Notes: generated from the letters alone by a model not told the origin. Positions 1 through 10,292 are shown, numbered from the stretch's first letter. The stretch: 23,911 bases of DNA from Rhizophagus sp. LPA8_4_AMF (GCA_021464525.1 JADRCO010000981.1:1-23911); one strand, 5' to 3'. Numbers and translations: made by a program.

Positions 1-140
1 ACCTCTTTATAAGCACCTTATTTTTGCTAACCTACATATCATTTTATTAGTAAATTTGACCTTTATATAGTCACACTTCCTATACAATCACTAATTTTGG
101 CAGAACCGATTGGGTGATTATATAGAGGTTTGACTGTACT
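1..140 (-). mobile_element. End of a pogo/Tigger-like DNA transposon or MITE (truncated by window)
   Basis: Read on the minus strand the outer end is GTACAGTCAAACCTCTATA, which resembles the terminal inverted repeat style of pogo/Tigger (Tc1/mariner) elements, and it is followed outward by TATA, allowing a TA target site. A motif of the form ACCTCTWTATAAKCAC occurs three times: at 1-16 and 59-74 on the plus strand and inverted at 114-129. No transposase is visible, and the other end lies outside the window. The family assignment comes from memory of such ends and is not proven. Confidence 0.5.
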
Positions 141-908
141 ATAATGTTGAGTACTAGTGATATGATTTGGTTAAATTGTATTTTCTATTTTTCTTTATAT
201 AAATAAAAAGATAAAAATTCAAAAATAAAAATTTAATAATAATTTAATAATAAATTTAAGATTTTTAAGTAATTGAAAACTACTCTTTTTATACATTATA
301 TTATAATTTTAATTTTTTATACCTTTATTAACCTTTATTAACTTTAATTGTTTTTTAAAATAAGTTACATTTGGGCTTAAAAAGAAGAAGGAGGTAGCAG
401 AGCAGATGGTCAGTTTCATGTTAATTAGTATAATTAATATATACTGTATACAGTATTTGAGACTGAATTTTTTCAAATATTAACAACAACTTTTCAACTT
501 TTTAATTCCATATGGTAACGAAACTTTTTAATGTGTGGCCTAATATATAATTCTAATGGATTGACATTAAATTTACAATAGTTTTACGGGAAATATATAC
601 AGATGAATTTACCAATTAAAATAAAAATATCAGATTAACTTTTACCTTTAAATTCCAAGATATATTAAAATTACATTATCAATATTAAATATTTAAAAAT
701 TAGTATTTTTAGACATCAAAAATAAATATAATCAAATATAACATTCATTTTATTATCACTATTTGTTAGATATACAAAGAAATTAATTACTGTTAGAGTT
801 AACATATAACAACAATAAAAATATATAAATATATTAAATATATTTTACTATCAAAAAATGTAATTTGTACTTTATATCTTATTTAAAATATTTTTTAAAA
901 AAGCATTT
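141..908. other. Intergenic AT-rich DNA, no gene seen
   Basis: Downstream flank of the Uma2-like gene. No open frame with coding character was found on either strand. The only clear structure is a perfect 16-bp palindrome at 441-456 (ATACTGTATACAGTAT). The rest is simple A/T-rich sequence. Confidence 0.6.
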
Positions 909-2312
909 TTACATTTTTCTAAATATTGCTTGCTGAATATTATACAAATCGATCGATACGTCATTCGTTAGTGGATATGGTGGTGTACCGGGACATCTCA
1001 AATAGATACAAGATGGGGATAATTTTAAAGTGCACATTCCTTGTGCTGAGCAATTATTAGTTGATCTTTGTCGGGAATCTACAGTTCCAAATTCGATCTG
1101 ATATAAAAAAAAAGTTAGTATCTAATAAAACCAGCTTCCTAAAGTAAAAAAGCAAAATATAATACTTACAACTTTGATAGGCCGATATCCGCTTCGTAGA
1201 TGACGGCTTAAACGACAACAAAACTTATAGCACTGTTGAAAATAATAAAATTATTAGACAAATTAACAAAAATATGAATAAAAATAAAGACAGTACTTAA
1301 CAGTTAAGCGGCGTAAAGGACTACCGTTTGCATTTCTTAAGCCATTCCAAGGCCATAATTTAAGTACTATTACGTCCTCTGCGCGATTTGGTTCTAGCCA
1401 GAATTCGTTAACTTTTTGGAATATACTGGAGAGGCTTTGGGTATTTGCTACTTCACAAACAATTGTTGGCCAAGGATTGCCCTATATTATAAATAATTTG
1501 CAATTTATCGAGATGAATATTTTTACGATCTGCATTTTATATACCTGAAGGTCACAGGGATTTGGAGATGGTTTCGGTAATCTAACAGGTACAAATGCGG
1601 CATCTGGTTGCTTAGCGGATGTATCACCAATGCAAGCTAAATAGAATTAACTGAAATCAGATTTGAGATAAAAATAATATTTATAATATAACATAAAAAA
1701 CTGTATGTACTGGTTCCTGCAATGTTATCAACGTCATCTTGAATTGCTAGATTACTAAAGGCAGATAGAAACTGTCTCGTAAATTGTGAATGAGCGACCT
1801 CATGGTCCGGATTAGGCAGCTCAACTACTGTTACATTGCCCGCATCGTAATTCCAAAATTTTCCACCATCCGCAATTTCCGATTTTTCAATGTATTCATC
1901 TAACTTTACATTTTTTGTCAGACACAAAGGTAGTCTAATAGGCATAAGATGAACAATGAACCAAATTTTAAGAATTCGATATTATATATCACCAGTGAAA
2001 GTTTACATAACTTTTTATTTCCAACAAAAAATCACAAACAAAATGCTCATGCTACCTTTTTTCATCAATAATTTCGTAGGATAATTCATCCCACCACTTT
2101 TTTTCTTCTTCATTCGCTTCGTTAATAATGTTGTCATTTTCCGTGCTAAACTCCGCAAGCACCTCTTCAACTTCTTCAACTTCTTCAGCTTCTTCAACTT
2201 CTTCAACTACTTCAACTTCTTCAACTACTTCTTCAACTTCAACCAACTTACTGCGCAAAGTACGTCTTGGAGAATATGATGTAAAGGTGGCGGTAGCGGT
2301 AGCTGAAAACAT
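909..2312 (-). CDS. Uma2-like (PD-(D/E)XK nuclease fold) protein with acidic N-terminal repeat
   Basis: Six exons join in frame: 2056-2312, 1711-1934, 1545-1636, 1302-1481, 1170-1232 and 909-1097, giving 334 residues. All introns are GT-AG, and the last one has a TACTAAC branch site and a GTAAGT donor. Residues about 23-55 are a Glu/Val repeat (EVEEVEE type). The C-terminal two thirds resemble the Uma2/DUF820 restriction-endonuclease-like family as found in many Rhizophagus proteins: KQPDAAF (169-175) supplies the candidate catalytic Asp172, and PWPTIVCEVA (194-203) the candidate Glu201. A Lys two residues after Glu201 is absent, so nuclease activity is uncertain. The C-terminus (IEFGTV, then IDLYNIQQAIFR) also fits the fungal family as I remember it. 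The ATG at 2312 opens the only long first exon. Cellular role is unknown; descent from mobile or bacterial-type nucleases is inference. Confidence 0.75.
2161..2244 (-). repeat. GAA/GTT coding repeat for the Glu/Val tract
   Basis: On the minus strand the DNA is an imperfect run of GAAGTTGAA-type units, read in frame as Glu/Val repeats in the first exon of the Uma2-like gene. The opposite strand has an open Ser/Thr-rich frame only because of this repeat. Confidence 0.8.
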
Positions 2313-2600
2313 AATTAATAATTAATATTGAGATTCGAATAATAAGATTATGTTTAAAAATTTGGCAAAGAATAAAAAATTTGCGAAAAGAAGTACGATC
2401 TTATCACTTCTTGAAAAAAAATCCGGAAATGTTCATATATATACATATTTGACTTCGATTGGTAATCATAATAATCATTATTTTGAATGTATTTAATGTC
2501 GTAATTATGATACAACACGTGTTCAGTACGACATCGGAAAAGAATTTTAGTTGTGCGGCAACTTTTTAATTGACAGGGACAATAGAAGGAAAAACAATTG

Positions 2601-2610
2601 ATCACGTGAC
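2601..2610. promoter_or_regulatory. E-box-like palindrome ATCACGTGAC
   Basis: CACGTG core about 290 bp upstream of the ATG of the Uma2-like gene. It fits the binding site of bHLH factors of the Cbf1/USF type. Other CACGTG cores are at 8122-8127 and 10505-10510. At this base composition about one such hexamer is expected by chance in the window, so function is unproven. Confidence 0.3.
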
Positions 2611-2964
2611 TGAGATTTGAACGAAAACAAAATGATTATTATTATGTTATTTCGATACATTTCATTATTTACGGAGTTTTTTTAGGAAAAAAAAATACAG
2701 AATGAAAGGAAAAAAAAGAAATAGAATATCTTTATTAAAGAATATAAATTTATACATAATTGTTACGTTCAATCATTACATTATAAATTTTTATTATCAA
2801 ATAATGAGATATAATATAATATATTGATCATAACGCGCCACGTAACTCATACAACCTTTACGATGACGTTTAATTACGTAACAAGTTTACACGTCATAGA
2901 TCCGTATTTTGATATACTTTATAAAGTATTAAAAAACTGAGCAAAACTAAGAAGCTGAAAATCA

Positions 2965-2987
2965 AATAATAATAATAATAATAATAA
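2965..2987. repeat. (AAT)n microsatellite
   Basis: About eight trinucleotide units of AAT. It lies just past the predicted stop of the peroxiredoxin-like gene, or inside a possible alternative last intron of that gene. Confidence 0.85.
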
Positions 2988-3000
2988 GTAATAAATTACG

Positions 3001-3953
3001 CTATTTAAAGCTAATTTGAACATAAAAGATACTTGCCTTATCAAATTTCCTTTTTCGTCTCGTAATTTCTCTATGATGATGATCTTCAGCATCAGTAAAT
3101 TTAAATTCTCGAATTGATTTAATAACTTTATCAATATTCTTATTAATAGATGAATCTACAAAATTATAAATATATAAATATACTTTTATATATTTATAAA
3201 TTTTCTTTTAAAATAAGAAGAAAAAAAAGTAGGAAATTCATTTAATTCGTTTTCTCGATTTACCAAAAATTTTTTTAATAACTCCTTGAGGATTTATAAT
3301 TATTACTTTCTTTTGATAAAGATGTGGATTTTTAAAATTCCATACATTAAAATATAATGCGATCTCATTATTTTTATCAGCCAATAATGGAAAATCAATG
3401 TTAACATTAAGATTGACGGAATTTTGTTCATAATGTATTAAATGATTGTGCAGTATTAAAGAAGTAAGGCTAATTTAAAAAATATTAGTTTATTATTATT
3501 AAGATTATTGTAAAACAAAATACATTTATAATGAATCTTACGTGAAAACATTGTCATTAGATACTGCTAACAGCACTACGTTTAATTCTTCGAATATTTC
3601 TCTGTTTTTAGATATCGTAATAATCTTAATTTGATAATGAAGATTAAATTAGATTAAGTTCATATTTCCAATAAATGAATTAGCTTTAAAATAATAATCA
3701 CCTCCTCTGGGAAAACTTCAGGATTATTCTTTATATCATAAAAAAATAAAACAACATCTGATAAAAACAAGGATAATTTACGGTATATTAATAACAAATT
3801 CATAAAATAATAATTAAAAAAAACATATGTATATCAATTCTTACATTTTCCAAGATATTTATCAAAGGTAAAATCGTCAAAGAGACCATTCTCAACATAT
3901 AGAATATCAAATTTTGGAATTGGCTTAAGTAAAATAACATTATTAGAGAACAT
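3001..3953 (-). CDS. Peroxiredoxin-fold (AhpC/TSA, 2-Cys Prx-like) protein lacking all cysteines
   Basis: Five exons join in frame: 3845-3953, 3702-3757, 3542-3624, 3264-3469 and 3001-3155, giving 202 residues, the usual size of a 2-Cys peroxiredoxin. Family landmarks occur in order: KPIPKF at the N-terminus, GKYVVLFFYD, EELNVVLLAVSNDNVFT, FPLLADKNNEIA, KKVIIINPQGVIKKIF, and NIDKVIKSIREFKFTDAED at the C-terminus. Peroxiredoxins normally reduce peroxides through a Cys in a VCPTE motif. Here the matching residues are VFPEE, the resolving-Cys region (EVCP) is replaced by HHREIT, and the whole model has no Cys. The peroxidase reaction is therefore not expected. Splice phases are all consistent, which argues for a maintained gene. 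Intron 2 uses a weak donor (GTGATT). The last exon contains AAG|GCAAGT, so an alternative GC-AG intron could replace the final residues. Confidence 0.85.
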
Positions 3954-4887
3954 CTTTATAATAATAATAACGATGTTGATTATCTCGCAATACTACTTAA
4001 GTGATTTTATAATTGACATCATTTTACATCGACAGGCATAACACATAAGAGTGTTTACCTATTTTAGCGAATAATTAGAAAATTATTGTGTACTTACGCA
4101 GAAGACATGCAAGGAGGATGAACTTAAATTACGAGCATGCATATTGTTATCAAATGAAAACACTAATTGTAAAAATAATTGAGTGAAAAGCTTCTTAAAA
4201 GAAAAAAAAAAAATTATATATTTATTAATATTTATTTATTAAATAAGTAGGACCGTTCTTCCCGATAAATAAATTTCATATTCAAACTAAATTTTTTTTG
4301 GAAGTTTTCTTTTGATAATTAATGTTTATTTACTGATGCAAACAAAAAAATTTATGGAAATTGGGAGGAATTACTCTTGAATGAAACAAGAAATATAAAT
4401 TAACATTCATTAAAAATTCTATTCAAACATCAGTTGTAATCCCTTAAAATAACAAATTTGGAAAATGTTCCGTACAAAGAATCTTTATTCGATAAATATA
4501 AAGATTAACAAAATTAAAGGCAAATATTTTTTCATAATCGATCGACTTTTGAATTAACTCTGATTTGTGAATTGAAATGATATCGCGTGCATCGCGCATT
4601 AAAATCTCTTTTTAAATAACAATTGCATCAAATGAAAATCACGAATTTACTTAAAAAAGAATTAAGGTAAATTCTGGTTTTAATTGTTTTGCCAACAACC
4701 ATGTTGTACCACATGCTATCTTTGATAAAAGTAAATCATGTGATATTGTCAGTTTTTTAAGAAATAATCACGAGATTTGTGAACAAAAGTTTTTTATAAA
4801 TAATTAAAAAATTCAATAAATTTATTATATTAATTATAAAGGTCTAAAAAAAAAAAAAAGATTAAACTAAAACTACAACTACAACTA
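3954..4887. other. Intergenic AT-rich DNA between two minus-strand genes
   Basis: Upstream flank of the peroxiredoxin-like gene and downstream flank of the C12orf4-like gene. I see no coding exon, RNA gene or repeat of note. Several short A runs are present, for example at 4848-4859. Confidence 0.6.
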
Positions 4888-7858
4888 TTATAGGTAATAC
4901 ATTTTAAAAATTCTAGTTAATAAATTTCTAAAATTATGAAATTGTTTTTCAGTAGCATTTTTACTTAACAGAAATGAAACAGTTTTAGCTGCTTCTTCTT
5001 TTTCACCATCATTATTTGGCATTGTGGAATTTTGCATCATAAACCCTTTAATACATTTCAGTACCAATTCACCTCTTTTATAAAGAATATTCTCATCCAG
5101 CATTACATCTGTAAATGGATCAATATTGGATGGAAGCAATAAAAGTGGTAATGATATGCTAGCGATATCAAATCTGTCAATTGTTCTTAATATATTTCTT
5201 AATCCTTCCATTACGTGAGATCTTTGTGTGAGCTCTGAACTTGTAATTGCTTAATAGAAATAAATATATGATTAAGTTAGAAAACAATTTAATTATGATA
5301 CTATAAAACCTTTGAACTACTTACATTCAAACTCAATTACTAAATGAAATACAACATGTACAAGTGGCAAGTTTGAATGCTTTGTAATAAAAAAATCACC
5401 TATAAAAAGAAATCAAAAACTTTAATTAAATGTATGGAATGTATGTTATTAAAAATTTATTAAATATACTAACCTTCCTGTATTTCGGATTTATCAAAAT
5501 CTTTTTCAATAGCTTCTAGTTGTGATTCAACGTCTTTAAAATGAAATTCAGTTGATTCTTTACATCTTGCAAAAAATGCTATCATTATAATATTAAAATT
5601 AAACATTGATAATAATTCTATAGTTTTTATAAATAATTAACTAAATAAATAAAAATATTGATACCTCTGTTAGCACTTTTGCCTAATTTATATTTATGCC
5701 AGTCTTTTGGTGTTAAGAGTAAAACAGTAGCCGTCAATTTTTGAGAATATAAATATGCAGCAGTTTGAGCTTTATATGCCATATCTCTTGCAGTATCATT
5801 GGATGATTTAAGTAAATCGTCCGTATCTGACAATGAAAGTTTAAGATTATGAGTTGATTTCACTTGATTCCCAAGTGAAATTGTAAAAGTCTCCATCATT
5901 TGTGGATTATCAGCCGGATTCAAGTTAGGTATATGCCTAGAATAAATGAAAATAAGATTATTGTTCAAAAATAATGTTCTAGATAATTTTTTTTTTGTTA
6001 CTCACCCGTTCACATCATCCATCACTTTTCTACTTAACCAACTAAATCTTTTAACTGGTGTGCTTGGTGTAGGCATCATTTGTTGTTTATGGTTAAAGAA
6101 TGACATTGGAGACCAAGAATTCTTCTTTTCTGATTTAGTTAATACTGTTAACTTAGGTCTACGCGGAGGTTTTGATTTTTGTTTGCCATTTGATGGCTCT
6201 TTTAGAGGAGAACTAGCAAATAGCATGGATGCGCGTCTAGGAGGTAAAATTAAATTATTCGCTATTTGCGCATCAATTTTATCCAATTGCTCACATAACA
6301 AATTAACAGCTTGTTCCTAATATTGAAAAATTAAAACGTGTTAATAATTACAATTGAGTGGGTTAAATTTGTCTTTCTTCTAAAAATATTACCTTATTCC
6401 CATTAACCATTTCTAAAGCCATTCTAGCCTGGTCATGATTAAATCCCATTTCTTGAATGTCATCAATCATCTTTAAATCCTATTTCGAAAATATAAAATA
6501 AAATAAAATAAAATAAAATATAACAAAAATAAAACAAGAGTTAATTTCATGAAAAACTTCCTCTAACGAAAAAATGATAATTTCCCTATACCACAATTAT
6601 AATCCGAAATTTCACACATTAAAGTAGTTATCTTCTCCATTGCCGCTAAATGCCGATGAAACAGGCGAAAACATAGGAGAAGGTGGTGCAGTCATTACAG
6701 GAGATGAGATAATATCTGATAATGAACTGATACTGCCGTGACGACTTCGTGTATCATGTCCTTGATCAAGTTTCAACACTTGTTTAGATAATTCATTTTT
6801 ACTTTTTTTTAAAGAAGAAATTACTTCAGAAACTATCTCTTTGCCATCTAATCTTTGATTTAGATCCGTTGCTGATTGGTGTACCGATAGCGATCGTTGA
6901 TGTGCTTCATATAGTTTAACTACAAGGTCACAATATTCACTTTTTTGTTTTCGCTTAATTTCCTCAAGTTCACTTGCCAAAGCAGCCTGATTATATTCTA
7001 CATCCTAATAAAAGCTATAATTAATAAAGAAATAATTATTTAATTAAAATAAATGTAATTACTTACCTCGCGATGTTTCTCGATCAAGTTGATTATACCG
7101 TTATTACAACTGGATTCCGCTTCTATTTCTCTATGGTGTCTAAGAAGGAAAAAAAAAATTTAATAAAGACAAATGTAATTTGCTATTTATTAAACGAGAA
7201 TATAAATTTACCTGCTCTGAATACATTCTAATTCACTCTCGCTAGCTGAAACAATATTCTTAATTGCTTGTTTATATCCTTGTTCCAATTGTAAAAGGGT
7301 ATCAAAGATTGAAGGTACGGGAGAATGAACTAGGGTATGATATGCTTTTGGAAAAATATCCTAATGTAGTTAAAAAGATAAATTAAAATGTAATTAATTA
7401 ATCCAAGCCTTATTTTTGATTTAAATAAATTATTTTAATTTGATGATGTACCTCTGCAGGTGCATCATTGTATCTAACGGTGTGTTTTTTGTATTTTGAT
7501 ACAAGATTTTTTCGAATATTGATTGCTTCTGTTTCACTTTTAACTAATAAAAAGAGAAAAAAAGGAAAAATCAAAATTTAATTTAAACAAGGGTTTAATC
7601 AACCGTATTTGGCATCTTACTTTTATTACTCCTTTCAGTGTCTGTATGTAAACTTTCTTGTATGAGATGTTCGACGACAGAAAGTAACGAATTTTCTAAA
7701 TAACAAGGGATATTATTATCATCTATAAACTCTCTAACAACATCCAACAGTAATTTATCTTTTTTTAAGTGAATTGTTAACATGCACTTTTTGTTACTAG
7801 GTGGAATCACAAATTTAAGATCAACCATAATATCTTTCAGAATTTTAGTAGGTTCCAT
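4888..7858 (-). CDS. C12orf4 homologue (DUF2362; FERRY complex subunit Fy-3 family) with UBA-like segment
   Basis: Eleven exons join in frame: 7621-7858, 7452-7543, 7212-7360, 7067-7139, 6618-7004, 6393-6479, 6006-6310, 5665-5936, 5474-5578, 5325-5399 and 4888-5249, about 714 residues. Family landmarks from memory of C12orf4 proteins: YHTLVHSPVPSIFDTLLQLE, HHREIEAE, FFARCKESTEFHF, DFFITKHSNLPLVHVVFHL, and GLRNILRTIDRFDIASISLP, then a C-terminal block with ELVLKCIKGFMMQ. In animals C12orf4 is a subunit of the FERRY complex, which binds Rab5 and mRNAs on early endosomes; a similar fungal role is inference. Exon 6 (DIQEMGFNHDQARMALEMVN) looks like a UBA domain, and its expected end at the next exon junction is off by one base. 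Exon 5 is Ser-rich and ends at a weak donor (GTGTGA). An upstream in-frame ATG at 7897 would add 13 residues. Confidence 0.75.
6493..6521. repeat. (AAAAT)n microsatellite in an intron
   Basis: About six pentanucleotide units inside the intron between exons 5 and 6 of the C12orf4-like gene. Confidence 0.8.
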
Positions 7859-8889
7859 CTTATTCACATTAAGATGTAGAACCCGAAACGTAAACAAATA
7901 AATAAATAAATTATTCCAAATACAAATTAATAAATAAAGAAAGAAAGAAAACTTGAGGAAGTATTACGAATTTCGCAGGTAAACTTTATTTTATGCAGTA
8001 ATCCTATTATGGATAATTTATTGTGAAATGTATTACCACACTTGATTGTTCAAATGCCAAAAAAGTGATAACTTTTAACCTCGGGCTAATTATAGAAATT
8101 AACAATTTGTTTGATGAGTACCACGTGCGTGATGTTCACACGTCAACAACGTCAAAATTACTTCGATTTGAGTATGATCCTTGTCAATAGTAACAAATTA
8201 TTAAATTCAATAGATATATTTTGTTAGTAATTTAAATTCCGAGTTGCATTAAATTAATTTTCCAGCAAATTAATGTTAATAAAAGATTGGTGTTTTATAA
8301 TAACATTTCATGTTATAAATATTGAGAAATTCCAATTCTTCGGGTTAAACGATATTGTATTTTGTAGATCGGTATTAAAAAAAATATACACATATATATA
8401 TATATATATTATAAGTCAGTTGCTGCGATGCTGCCCATCTTTACTATAGGCTAACTGTCTAGCTTCAAAAGTTGAGGTGATTGCACAAAATGGTCACTAT
8501 CTTTTACCTATTTTGATGCAAGAACATATTGCTTGTTCATTCACGACTCTTTGTGCATCTCTATTTATGAGCGATTGGATTTCTCTAAGAGGCATATACC
8601 TCTTTTCCAATACTCATAACTCAACCACGTTCGCATATAAGAGTAAACAATCCGTACAATCAGCAAAAAAAGTGATGAATTTTGACCGAAAGTATATTTT
8701 AATATCAGAAATATCTCGCATTAAATTATTATTTCACATTTTAACATTGGATTTAATGTAATATTACATACAGAATGTAATGCATCTATCATTATTGTAC
8801 ATAAGTAATTATATGAACATAAAAACCATAAAACCAACACAATATTGTTTAAATAATCCTAACGTGAATTTATGTGAACCGCCTAACTA
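7859..8889. other. Intergenic: upstream flank of C12orf4-like gene and unexplained DNA
   Basis: CACGTG at 8122-8127 lies about 265 bp upstream of the chosen ATG, with nearby ACACGTCAACAACGTCA half-sites. A (TA)n run sits at about 8391-8409. The plus-strand open frame at 8477-8761 has no recognisable domain, splice context or codon pattern that would make it a gene. The segment 8420-8660 is less AT-rich than its surroundings and may be a transposon relic. Confidence 0.5.
8122..8127. promoter_or_regulatory. CACGTG E-box core
   Basis: Core of CCACGTGCGT upstream of the minus-strand C12orf4-like gene. It is a possible bHLH site; chance occurrence is not excluded. Confidence 0.25.
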
Positions 8890-9090
8890 AACTCTAACTA
8901 TCGGTACACGTTTCTTTTTAAGAGATGAATTCGATTTCGACAATACAAGTAACGGGAAGATGATGATGGTTGAGAAGAATCCGATAAATTCATAGTATTA
9001 ATGGTAGATCTTACCCCTTTCCTACATAAATAAAAATAATTAGTGATTAAACTGCAAAACCTGCAAAACTTGTTTGGACTATATATTCTT

Positions 9091-9270
9091 ACCGATAAAG
9101 TATAAAAGGTAGATATTAGAGTAATTATATTTAAGAAATTCGCACTCTCTGTTGGCAACAAGACTCTTGATAATCGATAATAATCCTGGATGATTGATTT
9201 GATTAATTATGTCAAGCAACTCGTAACGTCTTGCCATCCAAACTGTCGCAAGCCATGTAAGCTTCTCCAT
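9091..9270 (-). pseudogene. Coding-like exon fragment of unknown family
   Basis: From the ATG at 9270 an open frame of 60 codons (begins MEKLTWLATVWMARRYELLD) runs to a good donor, CG|GTAAGAAT, at about 9090. The next plausible acceptor (TATGTAG near 9022) leads to a stop within three codons in the matching phase, while another phase stays open to 8898 (ends LLKRNVYR). No model joins both pieces cleanly. It may be a downstream part of the decayed gene at 9344-9760. I do not recognise the family. Confidence 0.3.
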
Positions 9271-9343
9271 ATCTCATTATCCTATCTGTTAATTGTTTAT
9301 CCCGTTTGATATTATTTTTTGTATGTCCGTAACATCTATCTGA

Positions 9344-9760
9344 CTATCGTTTGTGATTATAACGGTATAAACCGTCAAAATTTAAATCCATGCTAAGTCG
9401 TTTGATTTCGTTTCCTGTAGGATTTACATCTAATTAGCTTGGCAATCAAACATTATTAAATTATGATAATGATTGATAACTTACCATAAATCAATACACC
9501 ATAAGTTTCAAGACCGACAATATAATCACAACTACTTTTAATTACGAAGTCTACCAATCCTTTCATGAATTCCGCTATACAGCCTATACTTATATTTATA
9601 GAAGTTGGCTTGTGTGTAGATTTGACTTCTCCAAATAAAAATTCCTATTTACGACATCTATTTTAGTAAATTACACGAAAGTCTCGCTTTCTTCCGTGAT
9701 TAGAATTAGTTTAGCTTTTGAACTTTCTGACTCACCATTTGTCCTTTGTTCCGATGACAT
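9344..9760 (-). pseudogene. Partial or decayed gene with GEVK nuclease-like motif
   Basis: Two exons join cleanly. Exon 9485-9644 encodes EFLFGEVKSTHKP and, further on, CDYIVGLETYGVLIY; it ends at a GTAAGTT donor. Exon 9344-9414 encodes NEIKRLSMDLNFDGLYRYN and then stops. The GEVK motif with a following hydrophobic strand and a DLxFDGLYR block fits a PD-(D/E)XK-like domain that I remember as common in Rhizophagus proteins. Upstream, a 29-codon frame (9671-9760, MSSEQRTNGES) could join through a 32-nt GTGTAA...TAG intron, which is very short. Another coding-like piece lies at 9809-9991. The whole is probably a gene remnant; activity is unknown. Confidence 0.45.
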
Positions 9761-9808
9761 AAAATATATGAGAATTAATTGGTATCGCAACGCAGATTAG
9801 AAACGAAC

Positions 9809-9991
9809 TTAATACACATCATATGACAAACAAAACGAAAAAAAACATACTGGTAAGAGTTCAATTGATGCTTCCTTTGATTTGTCGTAGTTCATCAAAA
9901 GAATTATTCTGCTGTCAAAATGTGGAGGGGGAGTGTGATTGCGAATGTTGATCACGAGCAATAATAGTGCGTGCTCCTTGTGAGCATTCAA
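9809..9991 (-). pseudogene. Possible upstream exon of the decayed GEVK gene
   Basis: An open frame from ATG 9991 (begins MNAHKEHALLLLVIN) reaches CTTACCA|GTATGTTTTT, a strong donor-like site near 9852, followed by a T-rich stretch. This arrangement suggests a first exon of the minus-strand remnant, but no in-frame acceptor was found that links it to the next piece. No domain is recognised. Confidence 0.25.
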
Positions 9992-10040
9992 TATATTCTT
10001 CAGAAGAGATGACTAGAGCCTTCGTTTGTAGCTACTTTGC

Positions 10041-10292
10041 TTTTTTTACCTTTTACCACTCCAACTGTTTTATAACTCGTTTTCGGCAGTATATTTTTTA
10101 CCTTTTACCACTGAAAGAAATTCAGTTACTTTAAACAACTCTTACACTGAAAAAAGTCAGCTACTTTTAGTTTTTGTCAGCTTTTTGCCTTTTACCATTC
10201 CAAAAAAATTTCAACCATTAATTCTTTGAGTTACTATTTCCTGCTTTTTTCCAAACCATTAATTCTTTGAATTATTATTTCCTACTTTTTTT
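10041..10292. repeat. Cluster of short direct repeats (ACCTTTTACCACT and 41-bp tandem)
   Basis: The motif TTTTTACCTTTTACCACT occurs at 10043-10060 and 10095-10112, with a diverged copy at 10192-10209. Next to it a 41-bp unit starting AACCATTAATTCTTTGA is present twice in tandem, at 10213-10253 and 10254-10292, with a few differences. No coding frame covers the cluster. It may be part of a non-autonomous element. Confidence 0.6.

Larger units (their letters stand above)
2313..3000. other. Intergenic: promoter side of Uma2-like gene and 3' side of peroxiredoxin-like gene
   Basis: No convincing gene. A short minus-strand open frame at 2354-2605 has no recognisable domain and biased, low-complexity composition. 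The stretch holds an E-box-like ATCACGTGAC at 2601-2610 and an (AAT)n microsatellite at 2965-2987. Confidence 0.6.

Noticed and set aside
2128-2325. Plus-strand Ser/Thr-rich open frame
   Set aside because: It is the antisense of the GAA/GTT coding repeat in the first exon of the Uma2-like gene.
2354-2605. Minus-strand 83-codon frame
   Set aside because: Low-complexity, Tyr/Ile/Phe-rich reading of AT-rich DNA; no domain and no splice link to neighbours.
5946-6320. Plus-strand 124-codon frame
   Set aside because: Antisense of exon 7 of the C12orf4-like gene, whose minus-strand reading fits the family and splice phases.
8477-8761. Plus-strand 94-codon frame as a gene
   Set aside because: No recognised motif, no splice or promoter support; may be transposon-derived but nothing in it shows this.
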